This document shows positions 8,927 through 17,954 of a stretch of 59,406 nucleotides of DNA, piece by piece. Below the pieces are notes generated by a model. The model did no database searches and was not told the DNA's origin. It saw only the letters and a program-made list of their open reading frames with translations. This DNA is from an uncultured Prevotellaceae bacterium. GTDB lineage: Bacteria; Bacteroidota; Bacteroidia; Bacteroidales; Bacteroidaceae. The translations under genes and the position numbers were made by a program. Position 1 is the stretch's first letter. Each line of letters opens with the position of its first letter. Where the stretch lies: contig ONCQ01000013.1 in NCBI GenBank assembly GCA_900316355.1, positions 1-59,406 of the forward strand, written 5' to 3'.

Positions 8927-9400
8927 GTGGAAATCGAACGTAAATTCCTCGTCCGTGATGACAGCTACAAGTCCTTGTCTGCCAGTCACAGCTACATTGA
9001 GCAAGGTTACATCGCCTCCGGATGCGGGCGCACAGTGCGCGTCCGCATCCGTGGCGACAAGGCTTTTCTGACTATCAAGGGCCCCAGCCTCGATGGAGGG
9101 CTTAGCCGCTATGAGTTCGAAACCGAGATCCCCCTCTCCGATGCCCATGACCTCATGCAACTCTGTGAACCCGGCATCATTCGGAAGGAGCGTTGGTTAG
9201 TACCTATGACCGATGGTCACACCGTTGAAATCGATGAGTTTTTTGGTGACAACGAAGGTCTCGTCATGGCTGAGATAGAGCTCGGCGCTCCTGATGAACC
9301 ATTCCTTCGTCCTGACTTTCTGGGTGATGAAGTCACCGGTAACCGGCGGTACTACAATGCCCATCTACGTCATTATCCCTATCGTATGTGGGCATCATAG
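8927..9400 (+). CDS. CYTH domain protein (triphosphate tunnel enzyme)
   Basis: The 157-residue protein starts with GTG. It opens with the diagnostic ExExK motif (E2, E4, K6 in MEIERKF), followed by alternating charged beta strands (RVRIRGDKAFLTIKG, RYEFETEIP) and the late EIDEF and MAEIEL acidic strands that line the metal-binding tunnel. CYTH proteins hydrolyse inorganic triphosphate, thiamine triphosphate or related compounds; the small bacterial stand-alone form is usually a tripolyphosphatase, but the substrate here is unknown. It directly follows the 48-residue membrane protein gene. Confidence 0.85.
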   Translation: MEIERKFLVRDDSYKSLSASHSYIEQGYIASGCGRTVRVRIRGDKAFLTIKGPSLDGGLSRYEFETEIPLSDAHDLMQLCEPGIIRKERWLVPMTDGHTVEIDEFFGDNEGLVMAEIELGAPDEPFLRPDFLGDEVTGNRRYYNAHLRHYPYRMWAS

Positions 9401-9453
9401 GTATCATAAAGAAATTACTTTACACAAACATATCAATCACTGAAAGGCTTACT

Positions 9454-10485
9454 ATGAGAAAAAGGAAGTATCTCATGTCCTTTGCGACGTTGCTGATGGT
9501 AGCGTTGTTTGGCAGCTGTGGTCAGGAAAAGAAAGTAGAACGCCCTACGAGTGTGAAGGTGTGCACGGTGAAAGTGTCAGCGTACAGCCATGTCGTGGGC
9601 AAGACTTATACCGGTGTCATCGAGGAAGAAGACGGGGCGAATGTCTCGTTCGGCGTTTTGGGCACCGTGGAGCGTGTGATGGTCGAGGAAGGCCAGTTTG
9701 TGCGCAAAGGTCAGGCGTTGGCTGAGGTAGATGGTCAGACCGTTCGTAACACCTATGAGATCTCTTCCTCCACGCTGGCACAGGTAGAGGATGCCTATCG
9801 TCGTGTCAAGGATTTGTACGACAAGGGCACGCTGCCGGAGATACGCATGGTGGAGATGGAGAGTGCCCTGACAAAGGCACGTGCTGCCGAGGCCATTTCA
9901 CGCAGGAATGTCGATGAAATCGTACTTCGTGCGCCTTTCGATGGGTATGTTGCCTCTTCGAATGCGCATGTGGGCGGAGGCGCTGTAATCGGTGTTACCG
10001 GCTTCCATCTTGTGAAGATAGACCGTGTGAAGGTCAAGATGTCTGTCCCGGAGAAGGAGATTGGAACTATCGAGAAGGGGCAGAAGGTGCACTTCACCGT
10101 GGGCGCATTGGGGGATAGCATCTTCAATGCCACCATCGTGCACCACGGAATCACCGCCAATCCGGTGAACCATGCCTACTCCGTCAGCGCCATCGTGGAG
10201 AATCGTAGCCACACGCTGCTGCCTGGCATGGTGTGCAAAGTGCGCTTGGAGGAAGCCGGCGATGACTACACCATTGTGGTGCCGCAGCAGGCTGTGCAGA
10301 TTAGCGGTCACGACAAGTTCGTCTGGAAGGTACAGGGAGGCAAGACTCATCGTCAGGAGGTCACCACCGGTGAGCTGATCAATGAGGGGGTTGTGATTGA
10401 AAGCGGCCTCACGACTGGCGACGAGATAGTCATTGAAGGACAGAATAAAGTGTGCGAGGACACGGCGGTGGAAGTTGAAGGCTGA
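9454..10485 (+). CDS. RND efflux periplasmic adaptor lipoprotein (HlyD/MFP family)
   Basis: The 343-residue adaptor starts at ATG 9454; an earlier in-frame ATG at 9388 lies inside the preceding gene. The signal peptide ends in a lipobox (LFGSC, Cys22), so it should be lipid anchored. A biotinyl-lipoyl-like hairpin domain (GTVERVMVEEGQFVRKGQALAEVDG), a short helical hairpin, the returning lipoyl half (LRAPFDGYVASS) and the beta-barrel/membrane-proximal part follow. It links the inner-membrane pump at 10517 to the TolC-like channel at 13635, completing a tripartite efflux system. No adjacent regulator is present and the substrate is unknown. Confidence 0.9.
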   Translation: MRKRKYLMSFATLLMVALFGSCGQEKKVERPTSVKVCTVKVSAYSHVVGKTYTGVIEEEDGANVSFGVLGTVERVMVEEGQFVRKGQALAEVDGQTVRNTYEISSSTLAQVEDAYRRVKDLYDKGTLPEIRMVEMESALTKARAAEAISRRNVDEIVLRAPFDGYVASSNAHVGGGAVIGVTGFHLVKIDRVKVKMSVPEKEIGTIEKGQKVHFTVGALGDSIFNATIVHHGITANPVNHAYSVSAIVENRSHTLLPGMVCKVRLEEAGDDYTIVVPQQAVQISGHDKFVWKVQGGKTHRQEVTTGELINEGVVIESGLTTGDEIVIEGQNKVCEDTAVEVEG

Positions 10486-10516
10486 CTTCGTGCGCGCGTA
10501 AAGATAAAAGGTATAG

Positions 10517-13500
10517 ATGGCAACGAACGAAAGAAAACATACGGATGTTGTGGCGGCTGCCATGCGCCACAAGAGTATCACGCTGCTACTCGTGTTCATC
10601 ATGATGGCTGCGGGTGTGGTGTCCCTGATTCACATCCCAAAGGATGAGTTCCCGAGTTTCCAGATGCCTGTTGGTCTCGTCGTAGGTGTCTATCCCGGTG
10701 CTTCGGCCATGGAAGTGGAGCAGCAGTTGGCACGCCCGCTGGAGGAGTTCCTCTGGACATTCAAGGAAATCAATAAGGCCAAAACCACTGTCCAGTGCTT
10801 CAATGATGGCTGCGCAGTCATCGTATGGCTGGACCCAGGCGTGAAGCAGACGACGGAGTTCTGGAACAAGCTCAAGGAACGCCTGAAACTCTTTAAGATG
10901 ACGCTGCCCACGGGCGTGCTGGCTGTGATTGCCAACGATGACTTCGGTGATTCATCGGCCATGCTCATGACCCTTGAGAGCGAACAGAAGACCTACCGCG
11001 AGATGGGCGAATATGTCACGGGGCTCAGTGACCGTCTGCGTGCCGTGCCCAGCCTGTCAAATATCATCCGCATGGGCGGACAGAAGGAACAGCTGGCAAT
11101 CTATCTCGACCGCGACCGCCTCACAAAGTACGGCATCAATACGGCGATGCTTATGAGCAAGCTGTCCGGACAGACGGGAACGCTCTACACCGGTAATCTG
11201 GCCGACGGCAAGCTTAGTCGTGCCATTCATGTGCAGACGTCACTCAATACCGAGAACGATGTGGCACAGACCATCCTCAACAGTTCTCCCACAGGCGAGG
11301 TGTTGCGCGTGGGCGACATCGCCACCATCCAGCGCGAGTATCCTACCCCGCGTACCTATATTAAAAACAATGGCAAGAAGTGTATCCTGCTCTCGCTGCA
11401 GATGAGCAAGGGACATAATATCGTGGACTTTGGCCGTCAGGTGAAAGATATCGTGCGCGAATACGAGGCTACCCTGCCTTCAGACGTGCACATCAACATC
11501 ATTAGCGACCAGAGTCAGGTCGTCGGGCACTCTGTCAACGAGTTCATGAATGAGATGCTCATAGCCATCATCTCTGTCATCATCGTGGTGATGCTGATGC
11601 TTCCTTTGCGTGTGGCAGGTGTTGCCGTGGCCACGATACCTATCACCATCTTCGCCTCTATCGCTGTCTTCCTGCTACTGGGTGTGGAGATTAATAGTGT
11701 CACCCTGGCAGCGTTGATTGTCACCTTGGGAATGATTGTGGACGACAGTGTCGTCGTGGTGGACTGTTACCTCGACAAGCTTGATGCGGGCATGGGACGA
11801 TGGCGTGCTGCAGTGCAGTCATCGCGCGAGTTTGCTGCCAGCATCATCACGGCCACCTTGGTCATCAGCATCACGTTTTTTCCCCTCATCTTCACGACCG
11901 ATCAGATTATCCACGACTTCCTGCAGTGGTTCCCCTATGCCGTAGCTATCGTGCTGACGGTGTCCTTAGTGGTAGCTATCTTCGTGGTGCCTATTCTGCA
12001 GTATCAGTTTATCCGTAAGGGCCTGCACCAGCCTGCAACTACTGCTCCTGAGGGCTCTTCCGAAGGCCCGAAGCCCAAACGCCGTTCGATGCTCGATGTG
12101 CTGCAGAGCGCCTATGACCGCCTTATTGAGTGCTGCTTCCGCCACAAGCGCATCACCATGGCCGCTGGGCTGGCCAGCATCATCTTGGGTGGTCTGCTGA
12201 TGCTCAAAGTGCCGCAGCGACTGATGCCGCGTGCCGAGCGCAATCAGTTCGCTGTAGATATCATCTTGCCCACGGGCACAGACCTTGATTACACCGCTGC
12301 GGTGGCTGATAGTCTCGCCGCCATCCTGCGTAAGGATGAGCGCGTGGTCAACCTCACCACCTTCTATGGTAGTGGCTCACCTCGCTTCCACGTGACCTTC
12401 GTGCCCAACTTCGGAGGTACTCATTTTGCCCAATTTATCGTCAATACGCACAATGATGCCGAGACCCAGGGAATGCTCGATGATTATGCCGAACGCTACG
12501 CCACCTATTTCCCCGATGCGCAGGTGCTGTTCCGGCAAATTGAATATTCCGACCGCCAGTACCCCATCGAAGTCATCGTCGAAGGTGACAATCTGGATAG
12601 CTTGCATGTGGCCATCGACAGCATACGCGGTCGTCTGATACAGAACAAGGATGTGGCATCCATCAGCACCAGCTTCGGTGCCACGAACAGCCGCGTGGAT
12701 GTCATCATGAATCCCGAAGAGGCCAACCGCATGGGCATCAGTAAGTCGTTGCTCTCGCTGAACTTTGCCATGCGCTATGGCGGAGGCATTCCTGTGACCA
12801 CTGTCTGGGAGGGTGACCAGATGCTGGATGTGGTCATCAAGGATATTGACGCCGGCGTGAACAATATCGATGACTTCAAGAATATACGCGTCTCAGGCCT
12901 GTTGCCTACGTTGACCGCTACGCCTCTCTCGCAGATTGCCGAAGTCAAGGCGGGGTGGAGCGACGGTTGCATCACCCGTGTAAACGGCCAACGCCGTGCT
13001 TCCGTGTTCGGACTCATGGGACGTAATGCCAAAATTGGTGAGCTGACAAAGTTCATCTACAAGGATTTGCAGACGCTGCGCTTGCCCGAGGGCGTGCGGA
13101 TCCGTCAGGGCGGACAGGCAGAGATGGAAGCCACCTACCGTCCGCAGATTTACCTGGGTCTGGAGATTGCCGTTGTTCTCATCTTCTTCATCATCGTGTT
13201 CCATCTGAAGAGCATCCCGCTGACGCTGCTCATTATGTACTCTCTGGGCTTCTCGATGCTTGGCGGCGCGCTGGGTATGTTCATGTTCGGACAGGAGTTC
13301 GGTGCCACAGCCGTGTTGGGCTTCATCTCCCTTATGGGCATCATCACCCGATGCGGCATCATCATGATTGACTATGCCGAAGAACTGCATGTGAAGGATG
13401 GACTCAGCGTGGATGAGGCTGCGCTGGAATCTGCCAAGCGCAGGTTCCGCCCCGTCTTCCTGACGTCGGCCGCCGCATCGATGGGTGTCATCCCGATGGT

Positions 13501-13651
13501 GATCAAGAATTCTCCGCTATGGGGCCCGATGGGCGTGGTCATCAGCATCGGTGCATTGATATCAATGCTGCTGATTGTCACGATGATACCCGTTGGGTAT
13601 TGTGTAGTACGCAAAAGACAAAAGGATACGGCTTATGACGAAGATATGTAA
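10517..13651 (+). CDS. RND family efflux pump, inner-membrane permease
   Basis: The 1044-residue protein shows the RND duplication: TM1 near residue 20, a large periplasmic loop, six helices around 340-500, then a second loop and helices around 870-1035. TM4 carries the adjacent acidic pair in GMIVDDSVVVVD (about 404-415) needed for proton relay. The second half contains VLGFISLMGIITRCGIIMIDYAEE, where some RND pumps have a different polar pattern. It begins 31 bp after the adaptor gene and overlaps the TolC-like gene by 17 bp. The sequence is closer to the short multidrug or lipid-type RND subgroup than to classic AcrB, but the substrate cannot be deduced. Confidence 0.93.
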   Translation: MATNERKHTDVVAAAMRHKSITLLLVFIMMAAGVVSLIHIPKDEFPSFQMPVGLVVGVYPGASAMEVEQQLARPLEEFLWTFKEINKAKTTVQCFNDGCAVIVWLDPGVKQTTEFWNKLKERLKLFKMTLPTGVLAVIANDDFGDSSAMLMTLESEQKTYREMGEYVTGLSDRLRAVPSLSNIIRMGGQKEQLAIYLDRDRLTKYGINTAMLMSKLSGQTGTLYTGNLADGKLSRAIHVQTSLNTENDVAQTILNSSPTGEVLRVGDIATIQREYPTPRTYIKNNGKKCILLSLQMSKGHNIVDFGRQVKDIVREYEATLPSDVHINIISDQSQVVGHSVNEFMNEMLIAIISVIIVVMLMLPLRVAGVAVATIPITIFASIAVFLLLGVEINSVTLAALIVTLGMIVDDSVVVVDCYLDKLDAGMGRWRAAVQSSREFAASIITATLVISITFFPLIFTTDQIIHDFLQWFPYAVAIVLTVSLVVAIFVVPILQYQFIRKGLHQPATTAPEGSSEGPKPKRRSMLDVLQSAYDRLIECCFRHKRITMAAGLASIILGGLLMLKVPQRLMPRAERNQFAVDIILPTGTDLDYTAAVADSLAAILRKDERVVNLTTFYGSGSPRFHVTFVPNFGGTHFAQFIVNTHNDAETQGMLDDYAERYATYFPDAQVLFRQIEYSDRQYPIEVIVEGDNLDSLHVAIDSIRGRLIQNKDVASISTSFGATNSRVDVIMNPEEANRMGISKSLLSLNFAMRYGGGIPVTTVWEGDQMLDVVIKDIDAGVNNIDDFKNIRVSGLLPTLTATPLSQIAEVKAGWSDGCITRVNGQRRASVFGLMGRNAKIGELTKFIYKDLQTLRLPEGVRIRQGGQAEMEATYRPQIYLGLEIAVVLIFFIIVFHLKSIPLTLLIMYSLGFSMLGGALGMFMFGQEFGATAVLGFISLMGIITRCGIIMIDYAEELHVKDGLSVDEAALESAKRRFRPVFLTSAAASMGVIPMVIKNSPLWGPMGVVISIGALISMLLIVTMIPVGYCVVRKRQKDTAYDEDM

Positions 13652-14981
13652 GAGAATGTACCTGATAGTGCTGCTCGCTGTTGTCGCATCGACTGCGGTG
13701 CAGGCACAGAAAATCATGACGCTGAAGGACTGCATCGCCGCAGCCCGACAGGGCAATACACAGGTCAAGGATGCGGAGTATGATGTGATGATGGCCGATG
13801 AGTTGCGCAAGTACATCAACACGAAGTTCTACCCCATGCTCAGCGCTTCCTTCACCCACTTCGAGTCATCGGACTATCTCATCAACCAGGACCTCTTCAG
13901 TGGCCCGATTAAAGACATTGTTGATCTCATCGTTGACAATGTGGACATTTATAAGGACGGTGGCATCCGTGCCATCAAGCGTGGCACCTCGGCGGGCCTC
14001 TCGCTCGTTCAACCCATTTACACGGGTGGGCGCCTGCGCTACTTTAATAAGTTAGCTAAGATGAACGTGGACGCGCGTGCGAAGATGAAGGATGTCGTGG
14101 ATGACAATGTCGTGCAGACCACTGAGTTCCTGTACTACAAGGTTGTGGAATTCCACGAGACCGATAAGCTGTTGGAGGCGATGGAGAAAGAAGTGGCCAA
14201 CATCCATCAGGATGCCGTCAACATCTATGACAATGGTCTCGTGAATAAGAACGATGTCCTCAGCGTGGAGCTTGTTCAGGACCAGCTGTCTGCCCTTCGT
14301 GTGAAGGCGGCCAATGGCTGCAAACTGCTTCGTCGTGCCTTGGCTAAGTACATCGGTTTGGCCGACGAGGACATCGATGTGGATATGAATGTGGAGAAGG
14401 ATATCGTGCCGCCTGAGACCCTGAAGATGAATACCGCGCAGGCCGTGGAGGCACGCACCGAAACCCAACTGCTCGATGTGTGGGCCGACAAGGCTTCGCT
14501 GGAGACCAAGATCTCACGGGCGTCGATGCTGCCGATGGCGTTCATCGGAGGGTCGGCTAGCTACGGCAAGCTCCTTGGCAACTGGAAACCCCGAGCCATA
14601 GCCTTCGCCACGGTGCAGGTGCCCCTCAGCGCCTTCTGGAGTGAGCGCCACCTGTACAAACGCTCGAAGATTGCCGAGCAGAAGGCCCTCGACTTTCGTA
14701 AGGACAAGCGTGAACTTATTACGCTGCAGGTGCAGGATGCTTACGACAACCTCGAGAGTACCTACCGCCAGACACAGATTTCCGCGAAGAGCATCACGCG
14801 TGCCGAGGAGAACCTGCGCATCAACCGCGAACACTACCGCGCCGGCATGTCGAACATGACCTCGCTCTTGGATGCGCAGCGCCAGGCCCAGCAGGCTCAA
14901 ATGCAGTACAATAGCGCCATCTGCGAGTATATGCAGGCCAAGACGCGCTATCTCATCCTCACCGGACGACGTCAGTACTAA
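13635..14981 (+). CDS. TolC family outer-membrane efflux protein
   Basis: The 448-residue protein has a signal peptide (about 1-24, ending VQAQ) and the tandem alpha-helical/beta-barrel architecture of outer-membrane efflux factors. The repeat beginnings are recognisable (MTLKDCIAAARQGNTQVKDAEYDV and the distal QVQDAYDNLESTYRQ and ITRAEENLRINREHYRAGMSNMTSLLDAQRQ, the typical last helix). It overlaps the end of the RND permease gene by 17 bp, indicating translational coupling, and a strong terminator follows immediately. Confidence 0.92.
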   Translation: MTKICKRMYLIVLLAVVASTAVQAQKIMTLKDCIAAARQGNTQVKDAEYDVMMADELRKYINTKFYPMLSASFTHFESSDYLINQDLFSGPIKDIVDLIVDNVDIYKDGGIRAIKRGTSAGLSLVQPIYTGGRLRYFNKLAKMNVDARAKMKDVVDDNVVQTTEFLYYKVVEFHETDKLLEAMEKEVANIHQDAVNIYDNGLVNKNDVLSVELVQDQLSALRVKAANGCKLLRRALAKYIGLADEDIDVDMNVEKDIVPPETLKMNTAQAVEARTETQLLDVWADKASLETKISRASMLPMAFIGGSASYGKLLGNWKPRAIAFATVQVPLSAFWSERHLYKRSKIAEQKALDFRKDKRELITLQVQDAYDNLESTYRQTQISAKSITRAEENLRINREHYRAGMSNMTSLLDAQRQAQQAQMQYNSAICEYMQAKTRYLILTGRRQY

Positions 14982-14984
14982 GAC

Positions 14985-15023
14985 AAAAAGAAACGCCCGA
15001 CAAGCTGTCGGGCGTTTCTTTTT
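14985..15023. terminator. Bidirectional terminator between the RND operon and efp
   Basis: A perfect 12-bp stem (AAACGCCCGACA 14991-15002 with 15006-15017) and three-base loop is flanked by A-rich sequence on the left and TTTCTTTTTTTG on the right, so it can end both convergent transcripts. Confidence 0.92.
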
Positions 15024-15039
15024 TTGTTTGTATCAAGCT

Positions 15040-15606
15040 TTAAGCCTTCACGCGGCCGAGATAGCTGCCGTCGCGTGTGTCCACCTCGACAATCTCGCCC
15101 TCGTTGATGAAGAGAGGTACGCGAATCTCAGCGCCCGTCTCCACCTTGGCAGGCTTCAAGGTGTTGGTGGCTGTGTCGCCCTTGAGGCCAGGCTCTGTCC
15201 ATGTGATGGCGAGCTTTACCTTCACGGGCACGTCGGCATAGAGGACGGTCTCGGTGCTGGCATCGGTGACGACCTCCACGTTCTCACCTTCCTTCATGAA
15301 GGCAACGCCGTTGATCTGGTCCTTGGGGATGGGAATCTGCTCGAAGGTCTCATTGTTCATGAAGATGTAGTCCTCACCCTCCAGATAGAGGAACTGGTAG
15401 CTACGGCGCTCAACGCGCACATCCTCGAGCTTCTCGCCGATGTTGAAGCGACGCTCCAGCACGTTGCCACTGACCACGTCCTTCAGGGTGGTGCGCATGA
15501 TGGTGTTGCCCTTACCAGGCTTCACATGCAGGAAGTCGATGCAGAAATAGAGCTTGCCGTCCATGCGGATGCAGGTGCCCTTCTTGATGTCTTGGGAGTT
15601 AATCAT
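15040..15606 (-). CDS. efp: Translation elongation factor P
   Basis: The 188-residue EF-P relieves ribosome stalling at polyproline. The KOW-like N-terminal domain has the loop VKPGKGN, placing the normally modified lysine at residue 32, followed by the two OB domains ending EGEIVEVDTRDGSYLGRVKA. No EpmA, EarP or YmfI-type modification gene is nearby. The gene faces the RND operon across a shared terminator and is divergent from rpmH, with its own -7 box about 150 bp upstream. Confidence 0.96.
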   Translation of the reverse strand: MINSQDIKKGTCIRMDGKLYFCIDFLHVKPGKGNTIMRTTLKDVVSGNVLERRFNIGEKLEDVRVERRSYQFLYLEGEDYIFMNNETFEQIPIPKDQINGVAFMKEGENVEVVTDASTETVLYADVPVKVKLAITWTEPGLKGDTATNTLKPAKVETGAEIRVPLFINEGEIVEVDTRDGSYLGRVKA

Positions 15607-15751
15607 AAAAAATATCGTTTAATGTTAGAAGGTTGACGTCTAAAGTGCTTGGCACAGTGTCTCGTTTTGAATCCCTTGTGAAGTCCTTTGTCGAAGGCTT
15701 TTCCATTCAATTTTAAACCTTCAACTTTAAACTTCTTAAGTTTTTCGGGTG

Positions 15752-15759
15752 CAAAGGTA
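15752..15759 (-). promoter_or_regulatory. -7 box for efp
   Basis: The minus strand reads TACCTTTG (exact TAnnTTTG). It implies an efp leader of about 145 nt, which contains a TTTAAAGTTGAAGGTTTAAAA-like AT-rich stretch but no recognised riboswitch. Confidence 0.65.
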
Positions 15760-15833
15760 GTGAAAATTACACAAAAAGCGCAAGAGATTGAGCAAAAAAT
15801 GATTGAAATGTTGCGTGAATGAAAAAAAGTGCC

Positions 15834-15841
15834 TACTTTTG
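15834..15841 (+). promoter_or_regulatory. -7 box for rpmH
   Basis: TACTTTTG is an exact TAnnTTTG match, with a TTG at 15811-15813 in a plausible -33 position. It lies 48 bp upstream of the rpmH ATG and is divergent from the efp promoter. Confidence 0.75.
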
Positions 15842-15888
15842 CAGCCCGTTAGCCCACTTTATGCAACAAAACAAATAAAGATAGCATT

Positions 15889-16044
15889 ATGAAACGTACA
15901 TTTCAACCCCACAACCGCAGAAGAAAAAACAAGCATGGTTTCCGTGAACGTATGACCACCGCCAATGGCCGCCGCGTGCTGGCCTCACGTCGTGCGAAGG
16001 GTCGTAAGAAGCTCACCGTCTCTGACGAGCGTCACGGCAAGTAA
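15889..16044 (+). CDS. rpmH: 50S ribosomal protein L34
   Basis: The 51-residue, strongly basic protein begins [18 protein letters not shown] and contains [22 protein letters not shown], the invariant L34 core. The Bacteroidetes-specific acidic extension (TVSDERHGK) follows. The gene has its own promoter at 15834 and a strong terminator beginning 25 bp downstream. The usual neighbours dnaA and rnpA are not here. Confidence 0.98.
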   Translation: MKRTFQPHNRRRKNKHGFRERMTTANGRRVLASRRAKGRKKLTVSDERHGK

Positions 16045-16068
16045 TTCTAGACCGTCACACTTGTTGTC

Positions 16069-16122
16069 GCGGCGCAGATGATACACTCCAGTGAATGTGT
16101 CATCTGCGCCGCACGGTTTTTT
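16069..16122 (+). terminator. Terminator of rpmH
   Basis: A 13-bp perfect stem (16069-16081 with 16100-16112), extendable across a bulge by TACAC/GTG, is followed by ACGG and a six-T run at 16117-16122. The last T residues abut the Shine-Dalgarno sequence of the next gene. Confidence 0.85.
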
Positions 16123-16128
16123 AGGAGG
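16123..16128 (+). promoter_or_regulatory. Canonical Shine-Dalgarno AGGAGG of the PASTA gene
   Basis: AGGAGG ends five bases before ATG 16134. Bacteroidetes genes rarely use such a site, and it decides the start over the in-frame GTG at 16128 that lies within it. Confidence 0.7.
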
Positions 16129-16133
16129 TGCAC

Positions 16134-16748
16134 ATGAGCATTAAAGACAAACTTCTCAGCCCCATCGTGTGGGGCAACCTGCTGGCAATGGCGTTGGTGA
16201 CTGTCATCCTGGCGCTGGTGCTGTGGCAGGGAATGGCCAGCTATACGCACCACGGCGAGAACATCCTGGTGCCGTCGCTGACGGGCTTGCAGGAAACAGA
16301 TGCCAGATACCGTCTGGAGCAGCTGGGCCTGCATGCTGTGGTCGTGGATTCATCCTATAACAAGGGTATGGCGCCTGGCTGCGTGCTGAGCCATACGCCT
16401 GAAGGCGGTCGCCACGTCAAGAGCGGTCGCAATATCTACCTCACCGTCAACACCGAGCGCACGCCGATGATGGCGTTGCCCGACCTTGCCGACAACAGCT
16501 CCCTGCGCGAGGCACAGGCCCAACTCACGGCGATGGGCTTCCGCTTGGCACCCGTGGAATATGTGCATGGCGACAAGGACTGGGTTTATGGCGTCAAGAG
16601 TGCCGGCCGCAACGTATATACAGGCGAGCGCGTGTCCATAGATATTCCATTGGTGCTGCAGGTGGGCGAGGGGAGTGGCGAAATCGACGAGTCACAGGAA
16701 GACATAACCATCGACACCTACGATATTCTCGATGATGTGCTCGAATGA
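16134..16748 (+). CDS. PASTA domain membrane protein
   Basis: The 204-residue protein has a short cytoplasmic N-terminus, one transmembrane helix (about 12-35) and two extracytoplasmic PASTA domains (about 42-110, ILVPSLTGLQETDARYRLEQ, and about 114-180, MMALPDLADNSSLREAQAQL). An acidic C-terminus follows. PASTA modules bind peptidoglycan fragments, but no kinase or penicillin-binding domain is attached. The gene overlaps the pseudouridine synthase gene by 17 bp and precedes ddl, so it sits in a cell-wall and housekeeping block. A terminator ends just before it, yet no TAnnTTTG box is visible, so its promoter is uncertain. Confidence 0.88.
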   Translation: MSIKDKLLSPIVWGNLLAMALVTVILALVLWQGMASYTHHGENILVPSLTGLQETDARYRLEQLGLHAVVVDSSYNKGMAPGCVLSHTPEGGRHVKSGRNIYLTVNTERTPMMALPDLADNSSLREAQAQLTAMGFRLAPVEYVHGDKDWVYGVKSAGRNVYTGERVSIDIPLVLQVGEGSGEIDESQEDITIDTYDILDDVLE

Positions 16749-17817
16749 GGATGACGAGCTGCTGCTCGACGATGAGACCATCGATGACGAGGGCTTGGAG
16801 CTCGCGGCCGATGGCACGCTCTACGAGCACCGTCGTGTGGTGGCCGACAAGGGGCAGACGCTCCTGCGCGTGGATAAGTTTCTAATGGAACACCTGCGCG
16901 ACACGAGCCGCGCGCGCATCCAACGAGCTGCTGAGGCGGGGTGCATCCATGTGGGTGGTCGCCCCGTGAAGAGCAACTACAGGGTGAAGCCCTTGGACGT
17001 GGTCACACTGATGCTGGATCATCCGCGCATGGAGACGGAGGTCGTGGCCGAGGACATCCCGCTCGACATCGTCTATGAGGACGATGACCTGTTGGTCGTC
17101 AACAAGCCGGCAGGACTGGTGGTGCATCCGGGTGTGGGCAACTACACAGGCACCCTTGTGAACGCACTGGCCTGGCACCTGCGCGACAACCCTAAATACA
17201 ATCCCAACGACCCAAGCGTGGGTCTCGTGCATCGCATCGACAAGGACACCAGTGGATTGCTTGTTGTGGCTAAGACTCCTGAGGCCAAGACGCACCTCTG
17301 CCACCAGTTCTTCGTCAAGAGCACGAAGCGACAGTACAACGCCCTCGTCTGGGGCAGCTTCGACAAACCGGAGGGTAGGATAGAGGGCAATATCGCCCGT
17401 GACCCGCGCGACCGTCAGCGCATGACGGTGTTGCCGCCCGAGAGCGAGATGGGCAAGCCCGCTGTCACCCATTGGCGCGTGCTGGAAGCCTTCGGGCCTG
17501 TCACATTGGTGGAATGTGTGCTGGAGACCGGCCGCACCCATCAGATCCGGGCCCACATGAAGAGCATCGGCCACCCTCTATTCGCTGACGAACGCTATGG
17601 GGGCTTCGAGATTTTGCGCGGGCAACCCACCGCCAGTTACAAAGCCTTCGTGCGCAATGCCTTCGACACCTGTCCACGCCAGGCCTTGCACGCCCGCACC
17701 CTGGGCTTCGTACACCCTCGCACCAAGCAAGAGATGTTCTTCGAGGCACCGCTGCCCGAGGACATGAAACAGTTGATAGAGAAATGGCGGACCCACCCCC
17801 CTGCCCCTCCCTTGTAG
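16732..17817 (+). CDS. RluD-type 23S rRNA pseudouridine synthase
   Basis: The 361-residue enzyme has an acidic N-terminal extension, an S4 RNA-binding domain (about 45-105, LRVDKFLMEHLRDTSRARIQRAAEAG) and the RluA/RluD catalytic domain. Its signature is HRIDKDTSGLLVVAKT, with the catalytic aspartate at 170, and the distal GRTHQIRAHMKSIGHPL motif follows. These features point to modification of helix 69 of 23S rRNA by an RluD-like enzyme. The start overlaps the PASTA gene by 17 bp; the first few residues are not conserved, so a later start cannot be excluded. The last residues and the TAG stop are contributed by a REP-like element (17791-17827), a sign that the original C-terminus was altered. 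Confidence 0.92.
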   Translation: MMCSNEDDELLLDDETIDDEGLELAADGTLYEHRRVVADKGQTLLRVDKFLMEHLRDTSRARIQRAAEAGCIHVGGRPVKSNYRVKPLDVVTLMLDHPRMETEVVAEDIPLDIVYEDDDLLVVNKPAGLVVHPGVGNYTGTLVNALAWHLRDNPKYNPNDPSVGLVHRIDKDTSGLLVVAKTPEAKTHLCHQFFVKSTKRQYNALVWGSFDKPEGRIEGNIARDPRDRQRMTVLPPESEMGKPAVTHWRVLEAFGPVTLVECVLETGRTHQIRAHMKSIGHPLFADERYGGFEILRGQPTASYKAFVRNAFDTCPRQALHARTLGFVHPRTKQEMFFEAPLPEDMKQLIEKWRTHPPAPPL

Positions 17818-17954
17818 GGAGGGGAGTATAGACCTAAATATATTGTATATAACGACATTACTATATTAATTATATTATAAATGGAAAAAGACACAATTAG
17901 TCAAATACAAACTACTCCCCTCCCTACAAGGGAGGGGCGGGGGGGAGGGTCCCC
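17791..17954. repeat. REPIN-like pair of inverted REP elements
   Basis: Two copies of a GC-rich element of about 38 bp lie in inverted orientation. The left copy (17791-17827) has stem CCCCTCCC at 17804-17811 with GGGAGGGG at 17817-17824 around TTGTA. The right copy (about 17916-17954) has CCCCTCCC at 17917-17924 with GGGAGGGG at 17930-17937 around TACAA. The reverse complement of the right copy matches the left over the stem, loop, flanking AGTA and a C-rich head with a few differences. Between them lies an AT-rich spacer holding the RluD end and the ddl start. Confidence 0.8.
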
